From Tomitella gaofuii (GTDB lineage: Bacteria; Actinomycetota; Actinomycetes; Mycobacteriales; Mycobacteriaceae): 64,000 bases of DNA. The notes under the pieces are model-generated. The model saw nothing but the letters and a program-made list of their open reading frames with translations. It was not told where the DNA came from and ran no database searches. Position numbers and translations under genes: made by a program. This document shows, piece after piece, positions 1 through 8,376 of this stretch (the stretch's first letter is position 1; each line of letters starts with the position of its first letter). The DNA lies in the NCBI RefSeq assembly GCF_014126825.1, contig NZ_CP059900.1, positions 4,230,954 through 4,294,953 on the forward strand, in the 5' to 3' direction.

Positions 1-1
1 A

Positions 2-403
2 TCGCTGCCGCCGGAACGCACGGACACGTTCAACCCGATCAAGATCGAGGGTATCCGCGAGAGCCGCACCGGCATCGTCGTCACCTACGACGGATCGCGC
101 GGGGGCCCGAACATCCTGGGCCGGCACACCATCGAGGACACCGGGCTGTTCTCGGCGGTGCTGGCCATCCAGAACCTGTGGCTCGCGGCCGTGTCCGAGG
201 GGATCGGCGTGGGCTGGGTGTCCTTCTACGACGAGGACTACCTCACCCGCCTGGTGGGGATCCCGGCTCCGGTCCGCCCCATCGCGTGGCTGTGCGTCGG
301 CCCGGTGACCGGGTTCCAGCAGGTTCCCGACCTGGAACGGTTCGGCTGGCGGGGGCGGCGGCCACTGGAGGACGCGGTGCACCAGGAGCGCTACCGCGGC
401 TGA
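2..403 (+). CDS. bluB: 5,6-dimethylbenzimidazole synthase BluB, C-terminal part (start lies left of the window)
   Basis: This is the C-terminal 133 residues of a flavin-destructase of the nitroreductase fold. The family cleaves reduced FMN with oxygen to make 5,6-dimethylbenzimidazole, the lower ligand of cobalamin. The visible part carries the typical run GRHTIEDTGLFSAV, then an AIQNLWLAA helix and a GVGWVSFYDE segment, and the C-terminal PVTGF and WRGRRPLE elements seen in BluB proteins. The frame is open from base 2 to the TGA at 401-403. The only in-frame start codons here are internal, so the gene is truncated by the window edge and not broken. Nothing downstream looks like a cobalamin partner, since the next gene is a MarR regulator with its own promoter. 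Confidence 0.9.
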   Translation, partial: SLPPERTDTFNPIKIEGIRESRTGIVVTYDGSRGGPNILGRHTIEDTGLFSAVLAIQNLWLAAVSEGIGVGWVSFYDEDYLTRLVGIPAPVRPIAWLCVGPVTGFQQVPDLERFGWRGRRPLEDAVHQERYRG

Positions 404-491
404 CGGGCGCCACCTGCGGTCTCGCTGTCGGCGGCCCCGTGTCGCGGTGGGGCGCCTCGCCACCGGCACCACGGTGTGACCCCGGCCCTGC

Positions 492-518
492 TATATTGTT
501 GCTTTCGGTAAGCAACAA
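492..518 (+). promoter_or_regulatory. MarR-type operator overlapping a -10 box
   Basis: A perfect 9-base inverted repeat, TTGTTGCTT (496-504) and AAGCAACAA (510-518), is separated by TCGGT. Its left edge overlaps TATATT (492-497), a good -10 element. The repeat sits 9 bases before the likely MarR start codon. MarR proteins usually bind such dyads in their own promoters, so autorepression released by a ligand is the natural reading. The symmetry is seen directly; the binding is inferred. Confidence 0.75.
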
Positions 519-527
519 GGAGTGGAC

Positions 528-1013
528 GTGATCGAGGGAGCACAGGCGGGGGTCATCCTCGGCGAGATGGTGGAGATCGGCCGCACATTCCGTGCGGCCG
601 GCCGGCGGAGCAGGGAACGGGGCCTCACCGGCACCAAGTTCAGCGTGCTCCAGCAATTGCGCGCCTCGAGCACCAGACTCACGGACCTTGCAGTACGGCT
701 TGAGCTATCCACCCCCGTCACATCGCGCGCGGTCCAGGCACTGGAGTCGGAGAGCCTGGTCGAACGCAATCCCGACCCCGACGACGCACGCGCCGTCCGG
801 GTCTCCATCACCGACGCCGGCCTGGCGTATCTCACCGTGCGGGAGAATGCCGCCGTCAGCGCATTCGCGGCCCACCTGGGCGACTGGTCGCCTTCCGAGG
901 CCGCCCGCACCATCGAGACCCTGCGAACGCTGCGGGACAGGCTCGCCCGCGCATTCGACGATCTGGAAGGCCCCGGCGCACAGTCCTCCGACGAGGCCGG
1001 GATCCCCGCATGA
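528..1013 (+). CDS. MarR-family transcriptional regulator
   Basis: A winged-helix regulator of about 161 residues. The helix-turn-helix lies near residues 45-75 (LTDLAVRLELSTPVTSRAVQALESESLVERNPDPDDARAVRV), and the DPDDARAVRV stretch is the MarR wing with its Asp-Arg motif. Two GTG codons are possible at 522 and 528. The AAGGAG at 517-522 is correctly spaced only for 528, so that start is preferred. The stop overlaps the start of the MFS gene as ATGA, so the two are translationally coupled. The operator just upstream indicates autoregulation. The likely role is to derepress the efflux pump when a toxic compound binds; the ligand is unknown. Confidence 0.9.
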   Translation: MIEGAQAGVILGEMVEIGRTFRAAGRRSRERGLTGTKFSVLQQLRASSTRLTDLAVRLELSTPVTSRAVQALESESLVERNPDPDDARAVRVSITDAGLAYLTVRENAAVSAFAAHLGDWSPSEAARTIETLRTLRDRLARAFDDLEGPGAQSSDEAGIPA

Positions 1014-2689
1014 GCGCGCCCGCCGCCGCGCGCACACCGCGCGAGTACTCGCATTCCGAAGTCCTCGGCGTCATGGCCGGCCTGCTCGCGGCCTTGTTCA
1101 CCGCGATGCTCTCCACCACCGTCGTCGCCACCGCGCTGCCCACGATCATGGCCGACCTGCACGGCACACAACGGCAATACACGTGGGTGATCACGGCAAG
1201 TCTGCTGATGATGACGATCAGCACGCCGATCTGGGGCAAGCTGTCGGATCTGTTCAGCAAGAAGCTGCTCACCCAACTGGCGATCCTGCTGTTCGTCGCG
1301 GGATCGTTGGCGGCCGGCTTCACCCATTCCATCGCGCTGATGATGGTGGCGCGCGCCGTGCAGGGCATGGCGATGGGCGGCCTGATCGCGCTGGTGCAGT
1401 CCGTGATGGGGTCGATCGTCTCGCCCCGCGACCGCGGCCGCTACGCCGGTTACATGGGCGCCGTCATGACCGTCGCCACCGTGTCCGGGCCGCTGCTGGG
1501 CGGGATCATCACCGACGGTATCGGCTGGCGCTGGACGTTCTTCGTGTGCGTGCCGCTCGCCGTCGTCGCGCTCGCCCTCATCCAGTGGAAGCTGGACCTG
1601 CCCGCCAACCCCCGCTCCGGCCGCGCCCGCATCGACTACCTCGGCGGCATCCTGCTGTCCATCGCCGCCGCCCTGCCGATGCTGTGGGTGACGTTCGCGG
1701 GCAGCGACTACGCCTGGATCTCCTGGCAGTCGGGCGCATTCCTGGCCGGGTTCCTCGTGACCGCCGCCCTCACCGTGCTCGTCGAGCTGCGCGCACCCGA
1801 GCCGATGCTGCCGCTGCGGGTGCTCCGCAACTCCACCGCGGTGCTGATGATCGTCGCCAGCCTGGCCGTGGGCGTGGCCATGTTCGGCGCCGGGGTGTTC
1901 CTCACCCAGTACTTCCAGCTGGGCGCCGGGTACACGCCCACTAAGGCCGGGATGATGACGATCCCGATGATCATCTCCCAGATGCTCTCCGCCACCATCG
2001 GGGGCCAGATCGTCAGCCGCACCGGCCGATGGAAACCGATCATGGTGGTCGGCAGCATCACCATGCTCGCAGGACTGGTCGGGCTGGGCACCATCTCGCA
2101 CACCACGTCCTACCCCCTCGTCGCGCTCTACATGGTGCTGCTGGGGCTCGGCGTGGGCACCCTGGTGCAGAACATCGTGCTCGCGGTGCAGAACACCGTC
2201 GACGTCACCGAGGTGGGCGCCGCCTCCGCGGCCATCGCATTCTTCCGCTCCCTCGGCGGCGCGGTCGGCGTTTCCGTCCTCGGCGCGGTGCTGACCAACC
2301 TGGTGGCGGGCAACATCCGGGAAGGCCTCGGCCAGATGGGGATCCCCGCCGATCGGCTCGGTTCGTCCGGCGACACGCAGCTCGACGTAAGCGGGCTGCC
2401 GCCGGAGGTGCGCGGAGTGTTCCACGACGCATACGCCGACGGGTTCGGGCCGTTGTTCATGATCGCGGCCGGCATCGCCGTCGTGACGGTGCTGGCAGTG
2501 ATCGCGGTGCGCGAGACGCCGCTGCGGCTCACGATCGCGATGGACCGGCCCGAGGGCGGCGCGCCGGCCTCGGCAAAGGCCTCCCCACCGGCCTCCGCAG
2601 AGGCAACGCCCTCGCCCTCAGTCTCTGCGGATTCACCACCGGCGAGTGCCGCGGCCGATGAGACGGCCGGCACGTCGCGCGGCTCCTGA
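1010..2689 (+). CDS. MFS drug efflux transporter, DHA2 (EmrB/QacA) family, 14 TM
   Basis: A proton-driven multidrug exporter of 559 residues in the inner membrane. It opens with a first helix followed by LDxT-like STTVVATALPTIM, then WVITASLLMMTISTPIWGKLSD. The motif C region PLLGGIITDGIGWRW (residues about 160-175) marks a drug:H+ antiporter. Length and hydrophobic segments fit 14 helices. The last 45 residues are Ala/Ser/Pro-rich and probably a disordered cytoplasmic tail. The start codon overlaps the marR stop (ATGA), so regulator and pump form one operon. Substrate cannot be read from sequence. The long antisense open frame over this gene is a GC-driven shadow. Confidence 0.93.
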   Translation: MSAPAAARTPREYSHSEVLGVMAGLLAALFTAMLSTTVVATALPTIMADLHGTQRQYTWVITASLLMMTISTPIWGKLSDLFSKKLLTQLAILLFVAGSLAAGFTHSIALMMVARAVQGMAMGGLIALVQSVMGSIVSPRDRGRYAGYMGAVMTVATVSGPLLGGIITDGIGWRWTFFVCVPLAVVALALIQWKLDLPANPRSGRARIDYLGGILLSIAAALPMLWVTFAGSDYAWISWQSGAFLAGFLVTAALTVLVELRAPEPMLPLRVLRNSTAVLMIVASLAVGVAMFGAGVFLTQYFQLGAGYTPTKAGMMTIPMIISQMLSATIGGQIVSRTGRWKPIMVVGSITMLAGLVGLGTISHTTSYPLVALYMVLLGLGVGTLVQNIVLAVQNTVDVTEVGAASAAIAFFRSLGGAVGVSVLGAVLTNLVAGNIREGLGQMGIPADRLGSSGDTQLDVSGLPPEVRGVFHDAYADGFGPLFMIAAGIAVVTVLAVIAVRETPLRLTIAMDRPEGGAPASAKASPPASAEATPSPSVSADSPPASAAADETAGTSRGS

Positions 2690-2798
2690 CGCTCGTCCAC
2701 ACCTGATGACTCGACCGATGTGATGCAGTTTATAGAACGTCCTTGCTATCGAATGCACGTACCAGTACCGTGGTACGTGAGGGGATCGGGGGCATGTC

Positions 2799-4358
2799 AT
2801 GGGGGAAGCAGCGGCCGGGGACGCGACGCGGGGGACGGTGTTCGAGGCGACCCGGGTGGTGGACGGGGCGGGTATGGCCGGGCCGGACGCCGCCCGCGGC
2901 GGTGACGGTGTGGCGACGATGGCGGATCTGCTGATGGCGCCGATGTCCGGCGGTTTGTGGCGGTGTACCGACCGGATGCTCGACGGGTTCGTCGCCGAGA
3001 TGGCCGGCTGGCGCCGCTGCCTCGAGGTCGCCGAGACCCGGGTGCTCGCCGAGCAGGTACGCCGCCGCACCGAAGCCACCGGCATGGCCGCGCATGCGGC
3101 GGTCAACCGGGTCGGCGACGGGCTGGCGCTGGCCGCATCGCTGTCGACCGATCAGGCCCGGGCCCGGGTCGGGTTCGCGACGGGCTTGGCCGCACTGCCC
3201 GATACGCTCGCAGGCGTCGCCGACGGGTCGGTCTCGCGCGAGCAGGCCGGCAAGATCGTCAAGCTCGCCGACGCGGTGCCCGATATGCCGGGCCGGGCGC
3301 AGACGGTCGCGATGTGCGAGAGGGCGCTGGTCGAGGCCGCGCGGATCAGCACCGGGGTGGGCCGCGCGTTCGGCGCTGCCCTATCGAATCTGCGTACCGC
3401 GTTGGACCCGGACGGCAAGGCCCCGGCCGACGACCCGTCGCGCAACGAGTTCACGCTGTCGCCGCTGCTCGATGGCCGGTACCGCGTGCGCGGCAACCTC
3501 GATGCGGCGAGCGCCGAGGCGCTGTACGCGGCGATTCTGCCGATGGCCGCGCCGCGCCCGGAGGACGACGGCACCCGGGACCGGCGCGGCGCCCCGCAGC
3601 GCCGCGCGGACGCGCTCGGCGAGCTGGTGCGCCGGTTCCTCGCCGGCCTGGGCCCCGACATCGCCGCCGCAGTGGGCGGGGACGACGCTGCTGACGGGCA
3701 TGACGCTGCCAATGCGCCCGCAGGGTCCAGTGCCGCCGCAGGAAACAGGGACGGGCCGGTGCCGGGCGGGTATGCGCGGCCGCAGGTGCACGTGCATATC
3801 CGTGCCGAGGATCTGGCCGGCGTGCCCGGCGGGCGCGAGGCGTTCCTGGAGTTGCTGCGTGCGGGGCGTATCAGTGAGATGTTCGCGGCGCTGCACGCGG
3901 GGCGCGGCGAGTACACCGGCACGCTGGGCTTCGGGGAGGTCCGCGGGATCGCCTGTGATGCGGCGGTGACGCCGGTGATCGTCGATGGTCATGGAGTGCC
4001 GTTGGCGTTGGGGCGCACGGTGCGCCTGGCGAGCGCGGCGCAGCGGCGGGCGCTGGCGGTGCGTGATCAGGGGTGCGCGTTCCCGGCGTGTTCGCGGCCC
4101 ACCGCGTGGACCGAGGCGCATCACATCGTTGCGTGGTCCGCGGGGGGCCGTACCGATCTGGATAATCTGGTGTCGTTGTGTTCCGCGCATCACCGGGCGG
4201 TGCACAACGATGGCTGGGAGATCGCACTTTCGGAGCACCGTTTGCCGGTGTTCCGGCCACCGGCGCGGATCGATCCGCACCGGCGGTGGGTCGATACCCA
4301 CGGCCTTGCCACCGGCGGACCGGCCACGCCCGGCGACGGGGACCCGCCGCCACGGTGA
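2799..4358 (+). CDS. DUF222 / HNH endonuclease domain protein (13E12 repeat family)
   Basis: A 519-residue member of the actinobacterial 13E12 family. The N-terminal two thirds is the helical DUF222 domain; the C-terminus carries an HNH nuclease domain with CAFPACSRPTAWTEAHHI, then GGRTDLDNLVSLCSAHHRAVH (about residues 420-465). Both the Cys pair and the His-Asn-His core are intact, so nuclease activity is plausible. Members are often multicopy and serve as phage or mobile-element landing sites in mycobacteria; their biological role is not established. The start at 2799 has a weak GGGGGC before it, so a few residues of uncertainty remain. It is followed by two strong hairpins and stands alone as a transcription unit. 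Confidence 0.88.
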   Translation: MGEAAAGDATRGTVFEATRVVDGAGMAGPDAARGGDGVATMADLLMAPMSGGLWRCTDRMLDGFVAEMAGWRRCLEVAETRVLAEQVRRRTEATGMAAHAAVNRVGDGLALAASLSTDQARARVGFATGLAALPDTLAGVADGSVSREQAGKIVKLADAVPDMPGRAQTVAMCERALVEAARISTGVGRAFGAALSNLRTALDPDGKAPADDPSRNEFTLSPLLDGRYRVRGNLDAASAEALYAAILPMAAPRPEDDGTRDRRGAPQRRADALGELVRRFLAGLGPDIAAAVGGDDAADGHDAANAPAGSSAAAGNRDGPVPGGYARPQVHVHIRAEDLAGVPGGREAFLELLRAGRISEMFAALHAGRGEYTGTLGFGEVRGIACDAAVTPVIVDGHGVPLALGRTVRLASAAQRRALAVRDQGCAFPACSRPTAWTEAHHIVAWSAGGRTDLDNLVSLCSAHHRAVHNDGWEIALSEHRLPVFRPPARIDPHRRWVDTHGLATGGPATPGDGDPPPR

Positions 4359-4388
4359 CCGACCCGGGCACACCAGACCCGGCACCCC

Positions 4389-4422
4389 TGCCCCCCGCGC
4401 CATGCACGACGACGCGGGGGCA
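4389..4422 (+). terminator. Hairpin downstream of the DUF222 gene
   Basis: GC-rich stem 4389-4399 paired with 4413-4422, with one bulged C, 30 bases after the DUF222 stop. There is no T-tract, as is common in high-GC actinobacteria. It probably acts with the hairpin at 4451. Confidence 0.5.
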
Positions 4423-4450
4423 ACGGCGCGCGACCGGTCAGCAGCAGACG

Positions 4451-4482
4451 CCGGCGGGTGCGCAGCGTTGCGCACCCGCCGG
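4451..4482 (+). terminator. Perfect 14-bp hairpin with GCGT tetraloop
   Basis: Arms 4451-4464 and 4469-4482 are perfectly complementary around a 4-base loop. It lies between the DUF222 gene and the small secreted-protein gene, 80 bases before the start of the latter. Termination of the upstream transcript is the simplest role; a 5' leader structure is an alternative. No T-tract follows. Confidence 0.65.
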
Positions 4483-4562
4483 CCACCCGCAGCCACCCGC
4501 CGCCCGCCGACGCGCGCCCTTTACCGTGGGACCGACCGACGGAGCCACCGAAAAGGACCTCG

Positions 4563-5000
4563 ATGCCCCGCACCCGCCGTATCACGCACGTACTCACCGC
4601 GTTCGCCACGGCCGCCGCCACCGCGATCGGCCTCGCTGCCGCGGCAGGCACCGCCACCGCCGCACCCCCGCCCGGGTTCGCCCTGGTCGGGACGCAACTG
4701 ACGCTCGCCCCGGACGGCGCGTGCCGGGGCAACATCCTCGTCGGCCTCGACCAAACCCCGCACAGCGGCGAACTCACCGTCACTCTCACCCCCGCTGGAA
4801 CATGGGGCACTGCAGGCTGCGCCGCAGACGTGCAGGTGGACACCATCAGCGCGGCCGGACCGCAGCACCGGCTCGTACACGTCGACGGCGGGCCCGCGAG
4901 CACGACCGTCGACATCGGCTACGGGTTCGCCATGGTCAACGTGGACAGTGTCGACCCGGCCGGCTGGAACGCGGGCTACCACATCGTGATGGTGCCCTGA
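4563..5000 (+). CDS. Small secreted protein of unknown function (145 aa)
   Basis: The start at 4563 has AAAAGGA at a proper distance and begins a typical Sec signal peptide: MPRTRR, a hydrophobic Ala-rich stretch, then TATAAPPP as the likely cleavage region around residue 33. The in-frame extension further upstream overlaps the hairpin and was rejected. The mature part is about 110 residues with two cysteines (ACRGN and AGCAAD), probably a disulfide, and repeated beta-strand-like segments (GELTVTLTPAG, STTVDIGYGF). It is reminiscent of small exported proteins common in Mycobacteriales, but I do not recognise a named family. It faces the FAD-enzyme gene across a shared terminator. Confidence 0.75.
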   Translation: MPRTRRITHVLTAFATAAATAIGLAAAAGTATAAPPPGFALVGTQLTLAPDGACRGNILVGLDQTPHSGELTVTLTPAGTWGTAGCAADVQVDTISAAGPQHRLVHVDGGPASTTVDIGYGFAMVNVDSVDPAGWNAGYHIVMVP

Positions 5001-5053
5001 CCTCCCCGGCGACCGTTTCCCGCCGTGTCACGGCAGCACGGGAATACGTCCCC

Positions 5054-5084
5054 GGCCGATCCGGTTGCACCGGGTGGATCGGCC
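5054..5084. terminator. Bidirectional terminator between convergent genes
   Basis: Perfect 9-base arms GGCCGATCC (5054-5062) and GGATCGGCC (5076-5084) around a 13-base loop. It lies between the stop of the small secreted protein on the plus strand and the end of the FAD-enzyme gene on the minus strand. Confidence 0.6.
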
Positions 5085-5214
5085 ACGTTCCGTGTCCCCC
5101 GGGCTCACATCACTGCCTTCGCGGAATACCGTCCGGCTGGAGCCGCGTCGCGCCTTTCGCCGAGAGGCGACCGAGCGTGGTCGATCCGCCTCCTTCAACG
5201 CGCCGCCACCGCCT

Positions 5215-6657
5215 TCAACATACGGCTGCCTCCGCAAGCGCCGCCGCCTCCCGCCCCGCGATGCGCCCGAACGCGAGCGCGTCGGCGATGTGGAACCCCC
5301 CGTCCTTGCACCAGCTGTAGGTGGAGCTCACCTCACCCGCCGCGAACAGCCCGGGGATCGGCTCGCCACGCACGTCCAGCACCCGGGAACGCCCGTCACG
5401 TCGGGGCCCGCCGCTGCTCCAGCCGATCATCGGTACCACCTCGAGCGCGTAGTACGGTGCCCTGTCCACCGCACCCAGCGTCGCCGGATCGCGCCCGAAC
5501 CAGTCGTCACGGCCCGAAGCGCACGCCGCGTTGTAGTGGCGTAGCGTCGTCTCCAGGGTCTCCGGGTCCACCCCGATGGCCTCTGCGAGAGCCCCCGGGG
5601 TGTCGGCCGAGGTGATCCGCCCGTCGGCGATCTCCGCGGAGTTGTCGGCACTCCACCGCGTGCCGTTCTCCAGCAGCTCCCACCCGACCGGCAGCACTCC
5701 GCGGTCGGGGCTCAGCGGTCCGGCCGCGAACAGGCGTCCGTCGAACACCACATGGAACCGGTGCGTGGGGAAATGCTCATACCGGCCGTCGTGTTCGACG
5801 TGTCCGTGCCGCGCCTCCGCGGTCTCGTCGGCGAAGCGGCGCCCGGCCGCCGAGACGAACAGGTAATGCGGCGAACCCCACAGCGCCAGGTACATCCCCG
5901 TCCGCCGGCCCGTCTCCACGCCGGTGATCGTCATCATGTTGTCCATGTGCCACAGGTCGGCGCCCGCCTGCTGCGCCATCCGGTGGCCGTCGCCCGTGGA
6001 GTTCGGCGAACCCCACAGCACGTGGTCCGGCACGCGCAGGTAGTCCCTCACCATCTGCGGGTTCGCGGCGAAACCGCCGGTCGCCAGCACCACGCCCCGG
6101 GCCCCGATCGTCGTCCCGTCGTCGAGCACGATCCCTCCGACCCGGCCGGCCCCGTCGCGGAGCAGCTCTCGGGCGGCGGCACCCTCCCGCACCTCGATGC
6201 CGTTGTCCGCCAGGGCGCCCCGCAGGAAGGCGAGGAGCGCGCCGTTGCCCATCCGGCCGTCCACCGTGTCCATACCCGTGTAGCAGTCGGCGCCGTCCAC
6301 GCCGAGGTACTCCGGGCTGGTGTGGTATTCGCCGCTGCGCGCCACCGGCGCGCCGAGCGATCGCATCCATTGCGAGTTCACGGCCGTCTCCGCGGCCCAG
6401 GCGCGGATGACCTCCTCGTCGAGCCCGTACGGGCCACACAGGGCGCGGAGGAACACCGCGGCACGCTCGGGGTCGTCGTGGGTGAACCAGCCGCCGCCGG
6501 AGACCCGCGTGTTCCCACCCGCAGAATCGGCGTCCCCCTTCTCCAGCACCAGCACGCGGGCGCCCGCCTGGTGCGCACTCAGCGCGGCGGCCGCACCGGC
6601 CGCGCCCGCGCCGACGACCACCACGTCATGACCACCTGCTGCCGGTCCCGCTGCCAT
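5215..6657 (-). CDS. FAD-binding dehydrogenase, fumarate reductase / 3-ketosteroid-dehydrogenase type
   Basis: A flavoprotein of about 480 residues. The N-terminus is a Rossmann FAD site (VVVVGAGAAGAAAALSAHQAGARVLVLEK), followed by SGGNTRVSGGGW-like residues that contact flavin. The C-terminus has PIPGLFAAGEVSS and GGFHIADALAFGRIAG, closing the FAD_binding_2 fold. Family members oxidise or reduce C-C bonds next to a carbonyl (fumarate reductases, steroid dehydrogenases, urocanate reductases); the substrate here is not evident. Two starts are possible: GTG at 6663 and ATG at 6657. GAAGGGAG favours 6657. It has no obvious operon partner, since the DUF385 gene upstream is 87 bases away on the same strand. 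Confidence 0.85.
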   Translation of the reverse strand: MAAGPAAGGHDVVVVGAGAAGAAAALSAHQAGARVLVLEKGDADSAGGNTRVSGGGWFTHDDPERAAVFLRALCGPYGLDEEVIRAWAAETAVNSQWMRSLGAPVARSGEYHTSPEYLGVDGADCYTGMDTVDGRMGNGALLAFLRGALADNGIEVREGAAARELLRDGAGRVGGIVLDDGTTIGARGVVLATGGFAANPQMVRDYLRVPDHVLWGSPNSTGDGHRMAQQAGADLWHMDNMMTITGVETGRRTGMYLALWGSPHYLFVSAAGRRFADETAEARHGHVEHDGRYEHFPTHRFHVVFDGRLFAAGPLSPDRGVLPVGWELLENGTRWSADNSAEIADGRITSADTPGALAEAIGVDPETLETTLRHYNAACASGRDDWFGRDPATLGAVDRAPYYALEVVPMIGWSSGGPRRDGRSRVLDVRGEPIPGLFAAGEVSSTYSWCKDGGFHIADALAFGRIAGREAAALAEAAVC

Positions 6658-6744
6658 GCCCACTCCCTTCGCGCCTTTCCGCGAACGTAATCCGGGTCAC
6701 AGCAGAACCATCGGGCCCCTCTCAGCCAGCGGGAGGTTCAGGTG

Positions 6745-7218
6745 CTACAGCTGCTCGTCCAGTGCGAAGCGCACGATGCGGGCGCGTTCCGCGGCGGCGT
6801 CCGCCTCCGCCCGCGTCGGGATCCGCCCCTTCGGCAGCCCCAGGAACGGGTCCTGCGAAGCGCTGGTGACGCCACGCTCCACGAGCTCGATCACCAGGTC
6901 CGACACCTCCGTCCGGTTGTCCACGAGCAGGCCCTCCGCACGGTGATCGCGCCCGCGCAGCCGCAGCGACACCGGCCGGGGCAACCGGAAGTTGCTCATC
7001 CACCCGGTGCGCGCACCGAACGCCCAGACCTCGTCCGGGCCGAACGCGTAGTACGCGACGGGGATCGCGAAGCTCCGCCCCGACTTGGCGCCCGTGTATG
7101 ACACGACCATCAGCCGCCTGCTGACCACCCTGTGCACCGGGGAGCGCAGCAGCGGGACGACGAGGCGGTTCGCGGCGTTGAATGCCACCGCCAACGGGCG
7201 GGGATACGGCGAGCTCAT
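6745..7218 (-). CDS. DUF385 / deazaflavin (F420)-dependent nitroreductase-family protein
   Basis: A 157-residue split-barrel protein of the Ddn-like family common in actinobacteria. It contains LMVVSYTGAKSGRSFAIPVAYY, the conserved TGRKSG-type motif that binds the phosphate of F420, and a WMSNFRLPRPVSLRLRGRDHRAEG segment. Members reduce quinones, nitroaromatics or other substrates with F420H2, or bind related cofactors. The ATG at 7218 is preferred over the upstream in-frame codon because the family begins near PRPLAVAFNAANR. It lies just upstream of and parallel to the FAD enzyme, so co-transcription is possible but not shown. Confidence 0.8.
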   Translation of the reverse strand: MSSPYPRPLAVAFNAANRLVVPLLRSPVHRVVSRRLMVVSYTGAKSGRSFAIPVAYYAFGPDEVWAFGARTGWMSNFRLPRPVSLRLRGRDHRAEGLLVDNRTEVSDLVIELVERGVTSASQDPFLGLPKGRIPTRAEADAAAERARIVRFALDEQL

Positions 7219-7288
7219 GCGTCGACGGTACACAGATCGGTGACCGCACAGCCCTCAAACAGGCAGCGGATGCGGGTAGCGTGAACCG

Positions 7289-8362
7289 ATGGGATCGCTG
7301 TACGACGCATACCGCGGCACCGGTGCCGACCTGCCCTTCGGCGACCCGCTCCGGGCGCACGGCGTCGCGATGGAGGGCTATTTCTGGCGGTTCACCCGGC
7401 CGGACACGGGTGATGTGGTGATCGCCCTGTGCGGGGTCAATCAGGGCAAGGTGCATGAGCGCGGAGCCGGCGACCGGTGGGCGACCGTGGGGCTGGCCGG
7501 GCACCCGGGCGGATTCCTGCGCACCGCCGCGGTGCCGGGCGCGTCGGCGGCGAAGCACCGCCTGGGGGCATGCGCGGGCAAGACGGGCGGCGCCGCCCGG
7601 GTCGGGACCTTCTTCGGCGACGACGGACGTGTACGAGTGGACCTCGGCGCCCGGTCCCGGCTCGACGTCACCGTCTCCGGGCACGCCCGCTGGCCCCGCC
7701 GTCGCTTCGGGGGTTCGAGCGTGTTCCAGTGCGTCCCCGCGCTCAACCAGTACTGGCACCCGTGGCTGCTCGGCGGACGCGCCCACGGAACGGCGGTGCT
7801 CGGGGGTAACGAGATCGACCTCACCGGCGCGCAGGTGTATGCCGAGAAAAACTGGGGGCGCGGCGGTTTCCCCGACTCGTGGTGGTGGGGGCAGGCGCAC
7901 GGGTTCGACGACCCGGACGCGTGCGTGGCCTTCGCCGGGGGAGTGGTGACGGCGGGGCCGTTGCGCACCGAGGTCACGGCCCTGGTGGTGGCGCTCCCCG
8001 GCGGCCCCGTGATCCGGCTCGGCAACCCCGTGACGTCGCCGGTGCGCGCCGTCGTCACGGACGAAGCCTGGTCGCTGCACGGCCGGAACAGAAGCTGGGA
8101 AGTCGGCGTGGAAGCGGAGTCGCCGCTGTGCGCCGCCCATGTGCTGCCTGTGCCGCTGCCATCCGAACGCCGCAATGTTCCCGGTGCCATCGAGCACCTT
8201 GCCGGGCGGCTGACAGTGGAGGTGCGGCGCCGCGGGCGTGCGTACTGGCGGGGCGAGACACGCCTTGCCGCCTTGGAACACGGCGGGATCGACCGCGCCC
8301 GGGCCGAGGTGCGGCGCCGCGGCGGGCCGGCCGACGCTACCGGCGCGCCGCCACCACGGTGA
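7289..8362 (+). CDS. Tocopherol-cyclase-like protein
   Basis: A 357-residue protein with the signatures of the tocopherol cyclase (VTE1) family: an N-terminal MEGYFWRFTRPDTGDVVIALCGVN strand pair and, near residue 190, VYAEKNWGRGGFPDSWWWGQAHGFD, the conserved E-K-N-W-G/FP-x-W-W-W-Q block. In plants and cyanobacteria this enzyme closes the chromanol ring. Actinobacteria do not make tocopherol, so a different prenylated or lipid-like substrate is likely. The same fold also resembles lipocalin-like hydroxyneurosporene synthases. It is divergent from the DUF385 gene and ends 14 bases from the convergent aldolase gene. Confidence 0.75.
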   Translation: MGSLYDAYRGTGADLPFGDPLRAHGVAMEGYFWRFTRPDTGDVVIALCGVNQGKVHERGAGDRWATVGLAGHPGGFLRTAAVPGASAAKHRLGACAGKTGGAARVGTFFGDDGRVRVDLGARSRLDVTVSGHARWPRRRFGGSSVFQCVPALNQYWHPWLLGGRAHGTAVLGGNEIDLTGAQVYAEKNWGRGGFPDSWWWGQAHGFDDPDACVAFAGGVVTAGPLRTEVTALVVALPGGPVIRLGNPVTSPVRAVVTDEAWSLHGRNRSWEVGVEAESPLCAAHVLPVPLPSERRNVPGAIEHLAGRLTVEVRRRGRAYWRGETRLAALEHGGIDRARAEVRRRGGPADATGAPPPR

Positions 8363-8376
8363 GGCGCCGGCCCGGG

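Noticed and set aside
491-2425. A 644-residue open frame on the minus strand over the MarR-MFS operon.
   Set aside because: It is antisense to two clear genes and rich in His, Arg, Gly and Asp as expected of high-GC shadows. No domain is seen.
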